From the NCBI GenBank assembly GCA_022712895.1, contig JAFLJS010000016.1:1-46012 (forward strand): DNA of 46,012 nucleotides, read 5' to 3'. Within the stretch, counting starts at the first letter, position 1. The number at the start of each line of letters is the position of its first letter. A program made the translations under genes and the position numbers. Below the pieces are notes generated by a model. That model saw nothing but the letters and a program-made list of their open reading frames with translations. It searched no databases and was not told the DNA's origin. The DNA is from Desulfocapsa sp. (GTDB taxonomy: Bacteria; Desulfobacterota; Desulfobulbia; Desulfobulbales; Desulfocapsaceae). Positions 35,428 to 44,091 of the stretch are shown here, one piece after another.

Positions 35428-37410
35428 CTAAAAAGTATATTGTAAGCGTGCAAAAAAGGTCCGGCCGGGAATTTTATTTCCAGCCGTCTGGTCAATTCCC
35501 ACAAGGGGATCATAATCTTTATTTAACAGATCCTTCACACCCAGCATAATTTCACCTTTCTTATTCAGGAAGCTTTTAGCAACAGTAAGGTCCATATGAT
35601 TTGAGGAAGATAAGGAATCATCTGAAATATCTTCTTTCACACCGTCAGCATAGACATATTGTCCATTTAAGGTCCAGCTTTCAGCAATGGTCCACCGACA
35701 TTTCACACCGACTTTATTCGTTGCCGGTAAAAATGCCCTGATGGACTGGTGCGGGTATTCCGTTTCAAAATTACTGTAACCGTACCAAGCCGTCCAGAGC
35801 AGAGCACCCGATTGATACTCAAGTTGTACTTCACCGCCAAAGCCATCGGCATCACCGGTATTGGTAATGTCGACAAATACAGCTGTTGCTCCAGAACTTG
35901 TTATCTCCCACTCTCCCTGGCCACCAATCAGATCTTTATACCACATATAGTAGAGATCGGTTTTCAATTTCAACTGTTGCTGTATATTCCAGGAATACCC
36001 GGCCTCAAGAGACCATGCCTGCTCAGGATTCATATCCGAATCCACTCTGTAGTGTTGCTCAAACGGCAACGTACCAGGAGACGAGTCATAAATAGCATTT
36101 CGGATAAAGCCCACAGGTTGCCTGTACGATTTGGCTACACTTAAACGCAGGACATGATCCATTTCAGCATCTATTCCATAGATCGACGAGAAACGACCGG
36201 ACCAGTCAGCATCACCTTCGGAAAAATAATCCATCCGTAACTGTGACTCAATGGCCAGCTGTCTCGAATATTGGTAACGATCAAGAGCAAATATGCCTCC
36301 CCAACGCTCATAAATATCATCATCTACAAGAGTAAAAATCTCATATTCATAGGCACGTGAGGAAAAACGAGTGCAACGAAAATTTCCTCCCAGAGCAATG
36401 GAGTGGTTATCAAGACCACTGAAGGATACCTGCCCTTCAAAATCATTCTCCCGTACTTTATATTGTGCATTCCCATAGGATGGTCGATCCATATCCTGAT
36501 AACGCCCCACCCAACGCAGATAGCCTTCCATACTGGAATTAAATTTCTTATCTGCTCGAAGATACGTATTCGCACTATCCAGTTCATTCTCTTCATAAGA
36601 CTGAATACTGGAAGTTTCAAAAGCACCTCTTGCTGTACCTGTTATTCCAGCACCAAAGGAAAGCTTCAGACCAGTTGCTGTTTCGTAAATAAAAGCGGTG
36701 CGTGCAAGTGTCCGACGCATAAAGTCATCTGCCGCCTGCTCTTCTTTTAAGTCAAGTGCATCAGCAGAAGACTTCAAATCTTCATAAGCAGCAGAAATAA
36801 GCCAGCGCCAGTCGCCACTGCTTTCGGCATAACGAACCTGAGAGAAACTATCACCAAAGTTACTCACACTACTGCTCACAAACATCCCCGGTATTGAACC
36901 CGGATCTTTGGTTATTATATTGACAACGCCACTCAGAGCATTCGCTCCCCAGGCACCACCACCAGAGCCACGTACAATCTCTATACGTTCAATATCTTCG
37001 ATGGTTACAGGAAGTGAAGAGAACTCAGGGCCACCAAAAGCAGGACTGTCGGCAGGCATACCATCAACAAGCGTCATCATCCGATCCGAAAACATACCTT
37101 GCAGACCATGAACCCCCACCCCGTAACGACTCCTGTCCATTCGCAACACATCTACTCCTGGGGCAAAACGAAGGGCTTCTGAAATTGATGTGTACCCGCC
37201 ATAATGAAGATCATCGCTGGTCAAAACAGTTACCGGTACCGACAACTGATCCTTAGACTGTTGGAGTCTTGATGCAGTAACCACCAGATCCATATCCTGA
37301 AAAAGCAGCAGTTCATCGGCCTCGACAAACATATCTTGTGCTTCAGCAAAAGAAGACATGATAAAAAAAAGACTAAAAGAAGATGAAAAAATTGACCTGT
37401 ATATACCCAC
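35428..37410 (-). CDS. TonB-dependent outer-membrane receptor
   Basis: 660 residues. GTG start at 37410 with GAGGAGG just upstream. Signal peptide (FSSSFSLFFIMSSFAEA), a TonB-box-like DLVVTASR (about 41-48), plug domain (about 50-165: SISEALRFAPGVDVLR, VDGMPADSP, ERIEIVRGSGGGAWGANAL, GVVNIITK), then a 22-strand-type barrel ending in RTFFARLQYTF with a terminal Phe. It takes up a bulky ligand such as a siderophore, cobalamin or other chelate using TonB energy. First gene of the set leading to the HD-GYP regulator. A Fur-like site lies about 135 bases upstream. There is no N-terminal signalling domain of the FecA type. Confidence 0.92.
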   Translation of the reverse strand: MGIYRSIFSSSFSLFFIMSSFAEAQDMFVEADELLLFQDMDLVVTASRLQQSKDQLSVPVTVLTSDDLHYGGYTSISEALRFAPGVDVLRMDRSRYGVGVHGLQGMFSDRMMTLVDGMPADSPAFGGPEFSSLPVTIEDIERIEIVRGSGGGAWGANALSGVVNIITKDPGSIPGMFVSSSVSNFGDSFSQVRYAESSGDWRWLISAAYEDLKSSADALDLKEEQAADDFMRRTLARTAFIYETATGLKLSFGAGITGTARGAFETSSIQSYEENELDSANTYLRADKKFNSSMEGYLRWVGRYQDMDRPSYGNAQYKVRENDFEGQVSFSGLDNHSIALGGNFRCTRFSSRAYEYEIFTLVDDDIYERWGGIFALDRYQYSRQLAIESQLRMDYFSEGDADWSGRFSSIYGIDAEMDHVLRLSVAKSYRQPVGFIRNAIYDSSPGTLPFEQHYRVDSDMNPEQAWSLEAGYSWNIQQQLKLKTDLYYMWYKDLIGGQGEWEITSSGATAVFVDITNTGDADGFGGEVQLEYQSGALLWTAWYGYSNFETEYPHQSIRAFLPATNKVGVKCRWTIAESWTLNGQYVYADGVKEDISDDSLSSSNHMDLTVAKSFLNKKGEIMLGVKDLLNKDYDPLVGIDQTAGNKIPGRTFFARLQYTF

Positions 37411-37541
37411 AAACCCTCCTCTTACAAACTGACACCCCTAAATATTTAAAGGCATTGACGTACCTGAGCATATGCAACATAGCAGCAACCCATTCTCTTT
37501 GCCAAGAGAAATATTAATTTTTAGGTGTAATTCAGGCCAGA

Positions 37542-37556
37542 TGAGACTCATTGTCA
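37542..37556 (-). promoter_or_regulatory. Fur-box-like operator upstream of the TonB receptor
   Basis: The minus strand reads TGACAATGAGTCTCA, matching the 7-1-7 Fur consensus TGATAATGATTATCA at 12 of 15 positions. It is 132-146 bases before the receptor start codon, so it would overlap a promoter with a leader of about 100 bases or more. No clear -35/-10 pair was found next to it. Confidence 0.45.
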
Positions 37557-37742
37557 CACAGCGGAATTTTTCATATCTGCCCCTCTCCAAGAGCCCCTTT
37601 TAACGTTCCGCCCAAACTTGCCTAACCAACATATGACCTGATACCAGACAGGATAGTTTCAAATATAAATCGAATTCACGGATCGTCATTTAACCAAAGC
37701 ATAAAAATAATCCTTTAATATTTATCGTAGCTGTCCTTTGTC

Positions 37743-37771
37743 TTGACTCTTCAGGCATGGCTCGGTAAATT
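37743..37771 (+). promoter_or_regulatory. Sigma70 promoter candidate
   Basis: TTGACT (37743-37748) and TAAATT (37766-37771) with a 17-bp spacer; five of six and four of six consensus positions. Predicted start near 37778, giving a leader of about 58 bases before the DUF493 gene. Confidence 0.5.
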
Positions 37772-37835
37772 CCACAATATTTTATTTCTTCCTAATCTTC
37801 GTGCTTGATTGCTTTTCATATAGAGACAAAAACTA

Positions 37836-38120
37836 ATGAATCTGGATCCATTTCCAAAACCATTTTGCTGCAAGGAAAAGCCCAAAATAGACTATCCCTG
37901 TTCCTGGCTCTACAAGGTCATAGGCACTGATGAAACGGCTCTTCGAGCTGCCATTGAAACAGTTCTTGGCACCGAGAACCTGCTCATCACCAGTTCCCAT
38001 TCATCCACTGGTGGGAAATACATTAGTTTAAATGCAGAAATCATCGTGACCGATGATGAGTCAAGACTGAGTGGCTATCAAAATCTTAAAAATCATGCTG
38101 CAGTGAAGGTGGTAATGTGA
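37836..38120 (+). CDS. DUF493 (YbeD-like) family protein
   Basis: 94 residues, soluble. After a Cys-containing N-terminus (PFCCKEKPKIDYPC) comes a compact alpha/beta domain WLYKVIGTDETALRAAIETV ... SSTGGKYISLNAEIIV ... VKVVM, which has the strand-helix-strand pattern (ferredoxin-like fold) of DUF493/YbeD proteins, thought to be ACT-like regulatory modules. The stop overlaps the next gene's GTG start (GTGA, 38117-38120). First gene behind the promoter candidate at 37743. Confidence 0.78.
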   Translation: MNLDPFPKPFCCKEKPKIDYPCSWLYKVIGTDETALRAAIETVLGTENLLITSSHSSTGGKYISLNAEIIVTDDESRLSGYQNLKNHAAVKVVM

Positions 38121-38623
38121 GCAAAAAGAACAAAAACTCGCGCTTGATCCCCATTCTCCGGGAAGGTGTGGCAGTCATTCAGATGGTTTTCTTTAAAAAC
38201 CTCAAACAGGTCATTGGCAGGAAACATCCTGAACTTGCCGGTTCTGAACAGATTATGCTCGCTGGTGCCATCACCAATGAAATCTTTGGTTCCCACAACA
38301 AAGATGCAAAATTCCTGCAATTCCAGGCAAAACACCGTGGAGCTATTGAGCAGGAGCTATTGGCCATCAAAGATGAACTACCACAATTAGTTGATCCCCT
38401 TGCTGATGCGCTACGTATTCAAGTTTTATGTGACAAGCAGGAAGAGAACGATTCAAGCAACACCCTGCAACTGGCTGACAGTATCAATCTGCTGCCACCA
38501 GATCGTGAGGTGCCTATGCCCTCTGCATTTATGGAGACGGTGCGAACACTTGGCACGCTCTATAAACTCATTGTCCCACTCGTTGAAATTGACATAGCAG
38601 AAGAACAAGATTTACTACAATAA
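38117..38623 (+). CDS. Conserved hypothetical protein
   Basis: 168 residues from the GTG at 38117, with GGTGG a few bases upstream and overlap with the DUF493 stop. It is soluble and mostly helical: LIPILREGVAVIQMVFFKNL, then IMLAGAITNEIFGSHNK, KFLQFQAKHRGAIEQELLAI, and a C-terminal FMETVRTLGTLYKLIVPLVE. I do not recognise a domain. It is coupled to the DUF493 gene and sits 43 bases before the binding protein of the nucleoside-type importer, so it may be part of that operon. Confidence 0.72.
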   Translation: MSKKNKNSRLIPILREGVAVIQMVFFKNLKQVIGRKHPELAGSEQIMLAGAITNEIFGSHNKDAKFLQFQAKHRGAIEQELLAIKDELPQLVDPLADALRIQVLCDKQEENDSSNTLQLADSINLLPPDREVPMPSAFMETVRTLGTLYKLIVPLVEIDIAEEQDLLQ

Positions 38624-38666
38624 TACGTTTTTTATTCACCCCAATTCTTCCACAAGGAGAGAGAAG

Positions 38667-39848
38667 ATGCACAAATTTTTTACTGGTCTGGCCGTAGTTG
38701 TCGCCGCCGTAGCTTTCGTACTGAGTCCGGTTCAGAGCCACGCCTCAACCGACACCTTTACTTTCGGTTTGCTGATGGTAGGTCCTTCCAATGACCATGG
38801 CTGGAGCCAGGCTCACTTTGAAGCAGGCAAAGAGATAGAAAAGAACATTCCCGGCAGCAAAATGATCTATATCGACAAGGTCAACCCTGCCGACAGACCC
38901 GGCGTAACCGTTCCTTTTTTAGTCGATGATCTCGTTGGTAAGGGTGCCACACTTATCATCGCTAACTCAGATGACATGAAAGATGGTATTCGGGAAGCCG
39001 CCATGCTTCACCCTGACATTAAATTCCTCCACATTTCAGGTGATGATGCAAAGAAACAGGACTCCCCCTCCAACCTTGCCAACCTGATGGGCAAAATGGA
39101 ATATGGACAGATGATGGCTGGTTTTGCCGCTGCCATGACTTCCAAAACAGGAAAGATAGGGTACCTCGGACCTCTGATTAATGATGAAACCAAACGTCTG
39201 GCGGCCTCCTGCTTTCTTGGTGCACGTTATGCCTGGACTGAAGTATTAAAAAAAGATCCCGCCAAACTCAGCTTTAAAGTCTCATGGATTGGCTTTTGGT
39301 TTAACATTCCAGGTGTTACCTCTGACCCGACCCAAGTTGTGAAAAACTTCTTTGATGCCGGAGCCGATGTTGTAATTTCAGGGATTGATACCACTGAAGC
39401 CCTGATTGTTGCAAATCAGCGTAAAAAAGAAGGCTCAGATGTTGCTGCCATCCCATATGACTTTTTAGGTGCCTGTGAAACAGCACCTGACGCCTGCCTC
39501 GGTGTTCCCTATTTTAACTGGGTTCCCGGATACACCCATTTTATTTCCGCTGCAATAGATAACAAGTGGAACAAAGAATGGTTGTGGCTTGGCCCAGACT
39601 GGAAAGATATGAACAATATGATGAGCTCTTCCATTGGCTTCCAGAATGGTAAAGCACTGTCTGCCGACAACGCTAAAGCTCTTGCTGCCTTTTCTACAGG
39701 GCTTGGTGATGGCACCGTGGATCTCTTTTCCGGTCCTCTCAACTATCAGGATAAAACAGTGTTCCTTAAAGCTGGCGAAAAAGCCACAGATGAGCAGATC
39801 TGGAACCTGCCGCAACTCCTTGAAGGAATGAAAGGCGCCTCCAAATAA
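38667..39848 (+). CDS. BMP-family periplasmic binding protein (nucleoside-type importer)
   Basis: 393 residues, AAGGAGAGAG before the ATG. Signal peptide to about residue 26 (VLSPVQSHA). BMP/PnrA features: FTFGLLMVGPSNDHGWSQAH at the mature N-terminus, VDDLVGKGATLIIANSDD, FLHISGD, NLANLMGKMEYGQMMAGFAA, GKIGYLGPLINDETKR and FFDAGADVVISGIDTTEA. Members of this family bind purine nucleosides or related compounds. It is the first gene of a four-gene importer; the ATPase starts 6 bases downstream. Confidence 0.93.
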   Translation: MHKFFTGLAVVVAAVAFVLSPVQSHASTDTFTFGLLMVGPSNDHGWSQAHFEAGKEIEKNIPGSKMIYIDKVNPADRPGVTVPFLVDDLVGKGATLIIANSDDMKDGIREAAMLHPDIKFLHISGDDAKKQDSPSNLANLMGKMEYGQMMAGFAAAMTSKTGKIGYLGPLINDETKRLAASCFLGARYAWTEVLKKDPAKLSFKVSWIGFWFNIPGVTSDPTQVVKNFFDAGADVVISGIDTTEALIVANQRKKEGSDVAAIPYDFLGACETAPDACLGVPYFNWVPGYTHFISAAIDNKWNKEWLWLGPDWKDMNNMMSSSIGFQNGKALSADNAKALAAFSTGLGDGTVDLFSGPLNYQDKTVFLKAGEKATDEQIWNLPQLLEGMKGASK

Positions 39849-39854
39849 TCTGGA

Positions 39855-41318
39855 ATGGATGTAGAATTCCAACATATCTCCAAGCGCTTTGGCTCTGTTC
39901 AGGCGCTCAGTGACGTAAGCCTTACTGCAAAGCAGGGCACCATTCATGGTCTTATTGGCGAAAATGGTGCCGGCAAGTCTACGTTAATGAAAATCCTCAC
40001 CGGGTATCAGGCGAAATCCGGTGGGGATATTTTAATTAATGGAGAGAAAATTGCGCTGAAGACACCCGATGATGCTGCACAGATAGGCATCGGTATGCTC
40101 TATCAGGAACCCATGGACTTCCCACATCTTACGGTTCTTGAAAACTTTTCTCTTGGTTGCCCTGTTCTGTCAAGGGAACGATTTGCAGCCTCTCTGAAAC
40201 ATCTCGCCTTCGCCTTTGGATTTCAGCTCGCCCCTAAACGCCGAGTAGAGCTTCTGACTGTTGGCGAACGTCAACAGATCGAACTATTACGCCTGATCCA
40301 TTGTGAAACCAGTGTCTTGATTCTTGACGAACCCACAACCGGTATTTCACCAGCTCAAAAAGCACTTCTTTTTCCAGCTCTCAAAAAACTTGCAACAGAA
40401 GGTATGACAATCCTTCTTGTCTCCCACAAACTTGAAGAAGTGGCAAGCCTCTGTGATGAGGTGACGGTTCTACGACATGGCAATGTCACCCACCACACAT
40501 ATGCTCCTTTTCGTTTCCCTGAGTTACTTGAAGCGATGTTTGGCGCCGTTCCTGAACAGAAGGAAAAACCTGTAGCCAGAGCAACAGGAAATGCAGTTCT
40601 CACCATGAATAACATCCAGGCAGGTGGAGAACGACAGGGCCTGGAACTGAAAAATTTTTCCGCAAAAAGTGGTGAAATAATCGGACTTGCCGGACTTGAC
40701 GGGGCAGGACAGGCGACATTTTTACGTCTGGCAGCTGGCCTCACAATTCCTGAGCAGGGAGATATGCAACTCTTTTCAACAAAGCTTCCCACATCCAAAA
40801 AAGCAAGTCGGATTGCAGGAAAGCTACAAACTGTTTTCCTACCGGCAGATCGTCTTGAAGAGGCACTCTTCACAGATATCAGCCTCAGTGAACATTTTAG
40901 TTTACGTGATCCCAAAAGCTCTTTTTGGCAAAAGACGGAAACAAACAGACAACGGGCAGCAGAAGCCATCAAAACCTTTTCCATCAAAGGACAATACGAC
41001 GATACTGCCGACAATCTTTCCGGCGGCAACCAGCAGCGCCTGTTACTTGCTCTTCTTGACCCACAATCAAAACTAATATTACTGGAAAATCCAACCCGGG
41101 GGCTTGATATTCGTTCAGGACAATGGGTATGGGAGTATCTAACCCAGACACTATCCCCTGAGGCCTGTATTATATTTTCGTCTCCGGAACTCGATGAGAT
41201 CCTTCACTACAGCGATCGTATTCTCGTTTTCTATGATGGCGATATCGTATTGAATAGTTTAACAGCTGAAACAGATCATGGCAGTGTCGCAGCTGCAATG
41301 ACCGGGATGCGTTCCTAA
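39855..41318 (+). CDS. Double-domain ABC transporter ATPase, nucleoside/sugar type
   Basis: 487 residues with two ATPase halves. First half: Walker A GENGAGKST (35-43), signature LTVGERQQIELL, Walker B VLILDEPTTG, H-loop LLVSHK. Second half: Walker A is degenerate, GLDGAGQATFL, while the signature LSGGNQQR is intact and Walker B reads LILLENPTRGLD with Asn after the catalytic Glu position. This asymmetry, with one weak nucleotide site, is usual for the RbsA/NupO class. It energises import through the two permeases that follow. The stop shares one base with the next start (TAATG). Confidence 0.94.
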   Translation: MDVEFQHISKRFGSVQALSDVSLTAKQGTIHGLIGENGAGKSTLMKILTGYQAKSGGDILINGEKIALKTPDDAAQIGIGMLYQEPMDFPHLTVLENFSLGCPVLSRERFAASLKHLAFAFGFQLAPKRRVELLTVGERQQIELLRLIHCETSVLILDEPTTGISPAQKALLFPALKKLATEGMTILLVSHKLEEVASLCDEVTVLRHGNVTHHTYAPFRFPELLEAMFGAVPEQKEKPVARATGNAVLTMNNIQAGGERQGLELKNFSAKSGEIIGLAGLDGAGQATFLRLAAGLTIPEQGDMQLFSTKLPTSKKASRIAGKLQTVFLPADRLEEALFTDISLSEHFSLRDPKSSFWQKTETNRQRAAEAIKTFSIKGQYDDTADNLSGGNQQRLLLALLDPQSKLILLENPTRGLDIRSGQWVWEYLTQTLSPEACIIFSSPELDEILHYSDRILVFYDGDIVLNSLTAETDHGSVAAAMTGMRS

Positions 41319-42334
41319 TGAAACAGCTCATCCAGGATATATTCGTTGCGGTTTCACTGGTTTTTGGCTTCACCTCTCTGGTTCTGTTGATTGCTGACGC
41401 ACCAGTTCTTGATGCATTCAAAAACATATGGCTCGGCTCTTTTGCCTCCACCATGAAGTTCAGTCAGGTTCTTACTGTCTGGGTTCCCCTTGTACTCTGC
41501 TCCTGTGGACTGTTATTTACTTTTCGGGCAAACCTTTGGAATATTGGTATCGAAGGCCAAATTATTATGGGTGCAATTGGTGGCATGGCTGTGCTTCGCA
41601 TGCCAGGCCTTGAGAACCCTGCTCTTATTCTCTCACTGTCTTTTGTTGCTGCCATACTTGGCGGCGGTGCCTGGGGACTTTTAGCCGGACTCCTAAAGAC
41701 ACGAGGCGGCGTACATGAAATCTTTGGCGGGCTTGGCCTCAACTTTGTTGCCCAGGGATTTATCCTGTGGCTCATCTTCGGCCCTTGGAAACGTCCGGGC
41801 ATAGCATCCATGAGCGGTACTGAGCTCCTGCCCCTCAAACTCTGGCTCAGTTCACCTCCAGGCTGGAGAGTTGCCTATGCAGGGCTGGCCATAGCCATTA
41901 CTGCACTTATTCTTACTTGGCTGTTTCTCTATAAAAGTAAACTGGGACTCAAACTCAAAGCCATTGGCAAAAATCCAAGGGCAGCAGTACTTTATGATAT
42001 TTCTCCAGAAGGCTACTATCTGCTCTCCATCATCATAGGCGGCGCATTTGCCGGTATGGCTGGTTTTATGCAAATCACAGCGGTCTACCACCGCTTAATC
42101 CCAGCCATCTCCAGTGGCTATGGCTACCTTGCCCTTCTTCTGGTAATGCTTGCTGGTTACCGAATTGTTCCCATCCCCTTTCTTGCCCTCTTTTTTGCAG
42201 GTTTGAATGTGGGTTCCATTCAACTTCCGATAGTACTTCAGGTAGACTCCACCCTTTCAGGAGTTATTCAGGGATGTTGCGTATTGAGCGCCCTGTTTGT
42301 TCTGGGTATGCGACAGAGGCGCAAACAATCATGA
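41318..42334 (+). CDS. ABC permease, first subunit (BPD_transp_2 type)
   Basis: 338 residues with about eight to ten membrane helices. Motifs of the NupP/YufP group: LLFTFRANLWNIGIEGQIIMGAIGG near residue 70, LLKTRGGVHEIFGGLGLNF, GLKLKAIGKNPRAAVLYDIS (the cytoplasmic coupling loop), and GGAFAGMAGFMQI. It forms the channel with the second permease. Overlaps both neighbours: the ATPase stop at the start, and the second permease's ATG at the end (ATGA). Confidence 0.93.
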   Translation: MKQLIQDIFVAVSLVFGFTSLVLLIADAPVLDAFKNIWLGSFASTMKFSQVLTVWVPLVLCSCGLLFTFRANLWNIGIEGQIIMGAIGGMAVLRMPGLENPALILSLSFVAAILGGGAWGLLAGLLKTRGGVHEIFGGLGLNFVAQGFILWLIFGPWKRPGIASMSGTELLPLKLWLSSPPGWRVAYAGLAIAITALILTWLFLYKSKLGLKLKAIGKNPRAAVLYDISPEGYYLLSIIIGGAFAGMAGFMQITAVYHRLIPAISSGYGYLALLLVMLAGYRIVPIPFLALFFAGLNVGSIQLPIVLQVDSTLSGVIQGCCVLSALFVLGMRQRRKQS

Positions 42335-43314
42335 TTGGTGATATTCCCTTGTCAGTTCTTGTGGCATCAGTCCTTGCTGCCAGTGTTCCGTTAATTATTA
42401 TTGCCCTTGGTGAGATGATTACCGAGAAAAGCGGGGTAATTAATCTGTCTCTGGATGGTGCCGTTTTATTCTCTGCCATGGTGGCATTTGTGGTGGCTAA
42501 AGAATCTGATTCTCTGATAGTTGGCTTTCTGGCTGGTGGCTGCGCCGGAATGGTGACTGGTCTAATTGTTGGATATTTTTCAATCTACCTGCATCTTTCC
42601 CAGGTGGCCGTTGGCTTTGCCCTTTCTCTACTCTGCCGGGATCTTGCCTATTTTTTAGGAAACCCATATAGCCGGGTACAGGGGCCAACTCTTATCTCCT
42701 CAAAACTTCCGTTCCACGACATGCTTCCGGATTTTCTACAAAAGATAACCACCCAACCGCTTACAGTTCCCTTTGCCTTAGGGCTCATTGTTCTGCTGGT
42801 TTGGTTTTTCAAATCGTCCAGAGCAGGACTGCAAGTGCGATCAGTAGGTGAAAATCCGGCTGCCGCATTTGCCAGAGGTCTGAATCCAAATAGAATCCAG
42901 ATGCTTACCGTTCTTGCCGGATCATTTCTGGTTGGCATCGGTGGTGCCGCCTACTCGCTTTCTCTCAAACCGGGATGGGGAAGACCACAGGGTGCAGAAG
43001 GTATCGGCTGGATTGCACTTGCCCTTGTGATTTTTGGAAGTTGGCAACCATCCCGTGTGGCATTGGGTGCTCTGTTATTTGCTTTTTTACAGGTGTCCGG
43101 CATTGGACTGCAAAGTCTCTTTCCCACAATCCCCTCACAGGTATTTCAAACAGCGCCATTCCCGCTGATGATTTTCACCCTTATTATCATGCATTATTCC
43201 ACCAGCAAGACACGGAAACATGGTGAAAAAGATAGTGGACTGCACAAGTGGCTGGGAATTCTATTTATGTCCCGTGCTCCTAAATCATTGGGAAAAAGTT
43301 ATCGGCAAGAATGA
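42331..43314 (+). CDS. ABC permease, second subunit (BPD_transp_2 type)
   Basis: About 327 residues from ATG 42331, which overlaps the previous stop (ATGA); a longer frame from 42274 is read-through into the first permease. About eight to nine membrane helices, with ITEKSGVINLSLDGAVLFSA (the counterpart of NLGIEGxM), LQVRSVGENPAAAFARGLN (coupling loop) and GGAAYSLSL. It ends in a basic cytoplasmic tail. Last gene of the importer; no clear terminator follows, only a short GAATA/TATTC hairpin near 43363. Confidence 0.92.
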   Translation: MIGDIPLSVLVASVLAASVPLIIIALGEMITEKSGVINLSLDGAVLFSAMVAFVVAKESDSLIVGFLAGGCAGMVTGLIVGYFSIYLHLSQVAVGFALSLLCRDLAYFLGNPYSRVQGPTLISSKLPFHDMLPDFLQKITTQPLTVPFALGLIVLLVWFFKSSRAGLQVRSVGENPAAAFARGLNPNRIQMLTVLAGSFLVGIGGAAYSLSLKPGWGRPQGAEGIGWIALALVIFGSWQPSRVALGALLFAFLQVSGIGLQSLFPTIPSQVFQTAPFPLMIFTLIIMHYSTSKTRKHGEKDSGLHKWLGILFMSRAPKSLGKSYRQE

Positions 43315-43479
43315 AGTTCTTGGGTAACGGTTGCTTGTAACATTAACACGGTGATATAAGGGAATATCAGTATTCTCTTTGATACCGAGCAGGATCATAA
43401 TTACAAAACGTCCATTAGATATTTTTCTGATTCGTTAAAATAGCTTACCTAGGGCACAACTCGATTGGAGAAGGAGCAA

Positions 43480-44091
43480 ATGAAAAAGCTTACACAGCGA
43501 CCTTTCATGTCTTTTCTCATTAATTTTTTACTCATACTGGCTTTATTGGCAATTCCTGCCAGTGGGGTTGCAAAAGAAGCATCCTTTAAGCTCTCCATGC
43601 CTACAGAATTCATCCCTGCCATGGATAAAGATGGCTCCCCTCAATACATAACTGCTGAGCAAATAGAAAAGACTTTGCAACACCATAGCAAGGGGTTCAA
43701 AAAGTTATATTGGAATAAAACAATTAAACATTTCATACTCACTCGCCATGGATGGCTGAAGGAACTCTTAGCAGTCTACAACATCATGCTTAACGACATT
43801 AACGTACACGCCAAGGCAGATGTCTGGGATTGCGAAAATTTCAGCTCATTTTTAAACGCACTTGCTACCGTAAGAATCTGGAAATCGGGATATTACGATA
43901 CACGTGGTGCCATAGGTTGGATGCGGGTAGATGCGAAAAAAGAATGGGCCGGACTACCTCCGGTAATGCATGCTCTGGTCTTCGCCGTGACAGAATATGG
44001 CCTACTTGTTATCGAACCGCAAAATGGCCAAATCGTAGAGCTTAAAGACTACCCGAACAAAGAATTCATACAGGAGGCATTTTTATTTTGA
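43480..44091 (+). CDS. Secreted protein with a putative Cys-His hydrolase fold
   Basis: About 203 residues from ATG 43480, which has AAGGAG 5 bases upstream; a TTG at 43465 is less likely. Signal peptide (SFLINFLLILALLAIPASGVA). A possible catalytic core resembles transglutaminase-like or papain-like enzymes: WDCENFSSFLNAL (Cys in a helix start), then PVMHALVFAVTEYGLLVIEP (His on one strand, Glu on the next). The order Cys, His, acid fits that fold, but no family name is certain. Likely periplasmic. The stop overlaps the next gene's start (TTGA), and that gene is a diverged homologue. Confidence 0.7.
   Translation: MKKLTQRPFMSFLINFLLILALLAIPASGVAKEASFKLSMPTEFIPAMDKDGSPQYITAEQIEKTLQHHSKGFKKLYWNKTIKHFILTRHGWLKELLAVYNIMLNDINVHAKADVWDCENFSSFLNALATVRIWKSGYYDTRGAIGWMRVDAKKEWAGLPPVMHALVFAVTEYGLLVIEPQNGQIVELKDYPNKEFIQEAFLF

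Larger units (their letters stand above)
37411..37835. other. Divergent control region between the TonB receptor and the DUF493 gene
   Basis: About 425 bases with no convincing gene. It carries the Fur-like site (37542-37556) on the receptor side and a plausible sigma70 promoter (37743-37771) on the other. I looked for a cobalamin or purine riboswitch and did not see the conserved boxes. The stretch next to the receptor start (37440-37530) is AT-rich. Confidence 0.5.

Noticed and set aside
37411-37835. Possible cobalamin riboswitch before the TonB receptor
   Set aside because: No B12-box or GCCACTG core could be found on the minus strand; the Fur-like site is the better-supported element.
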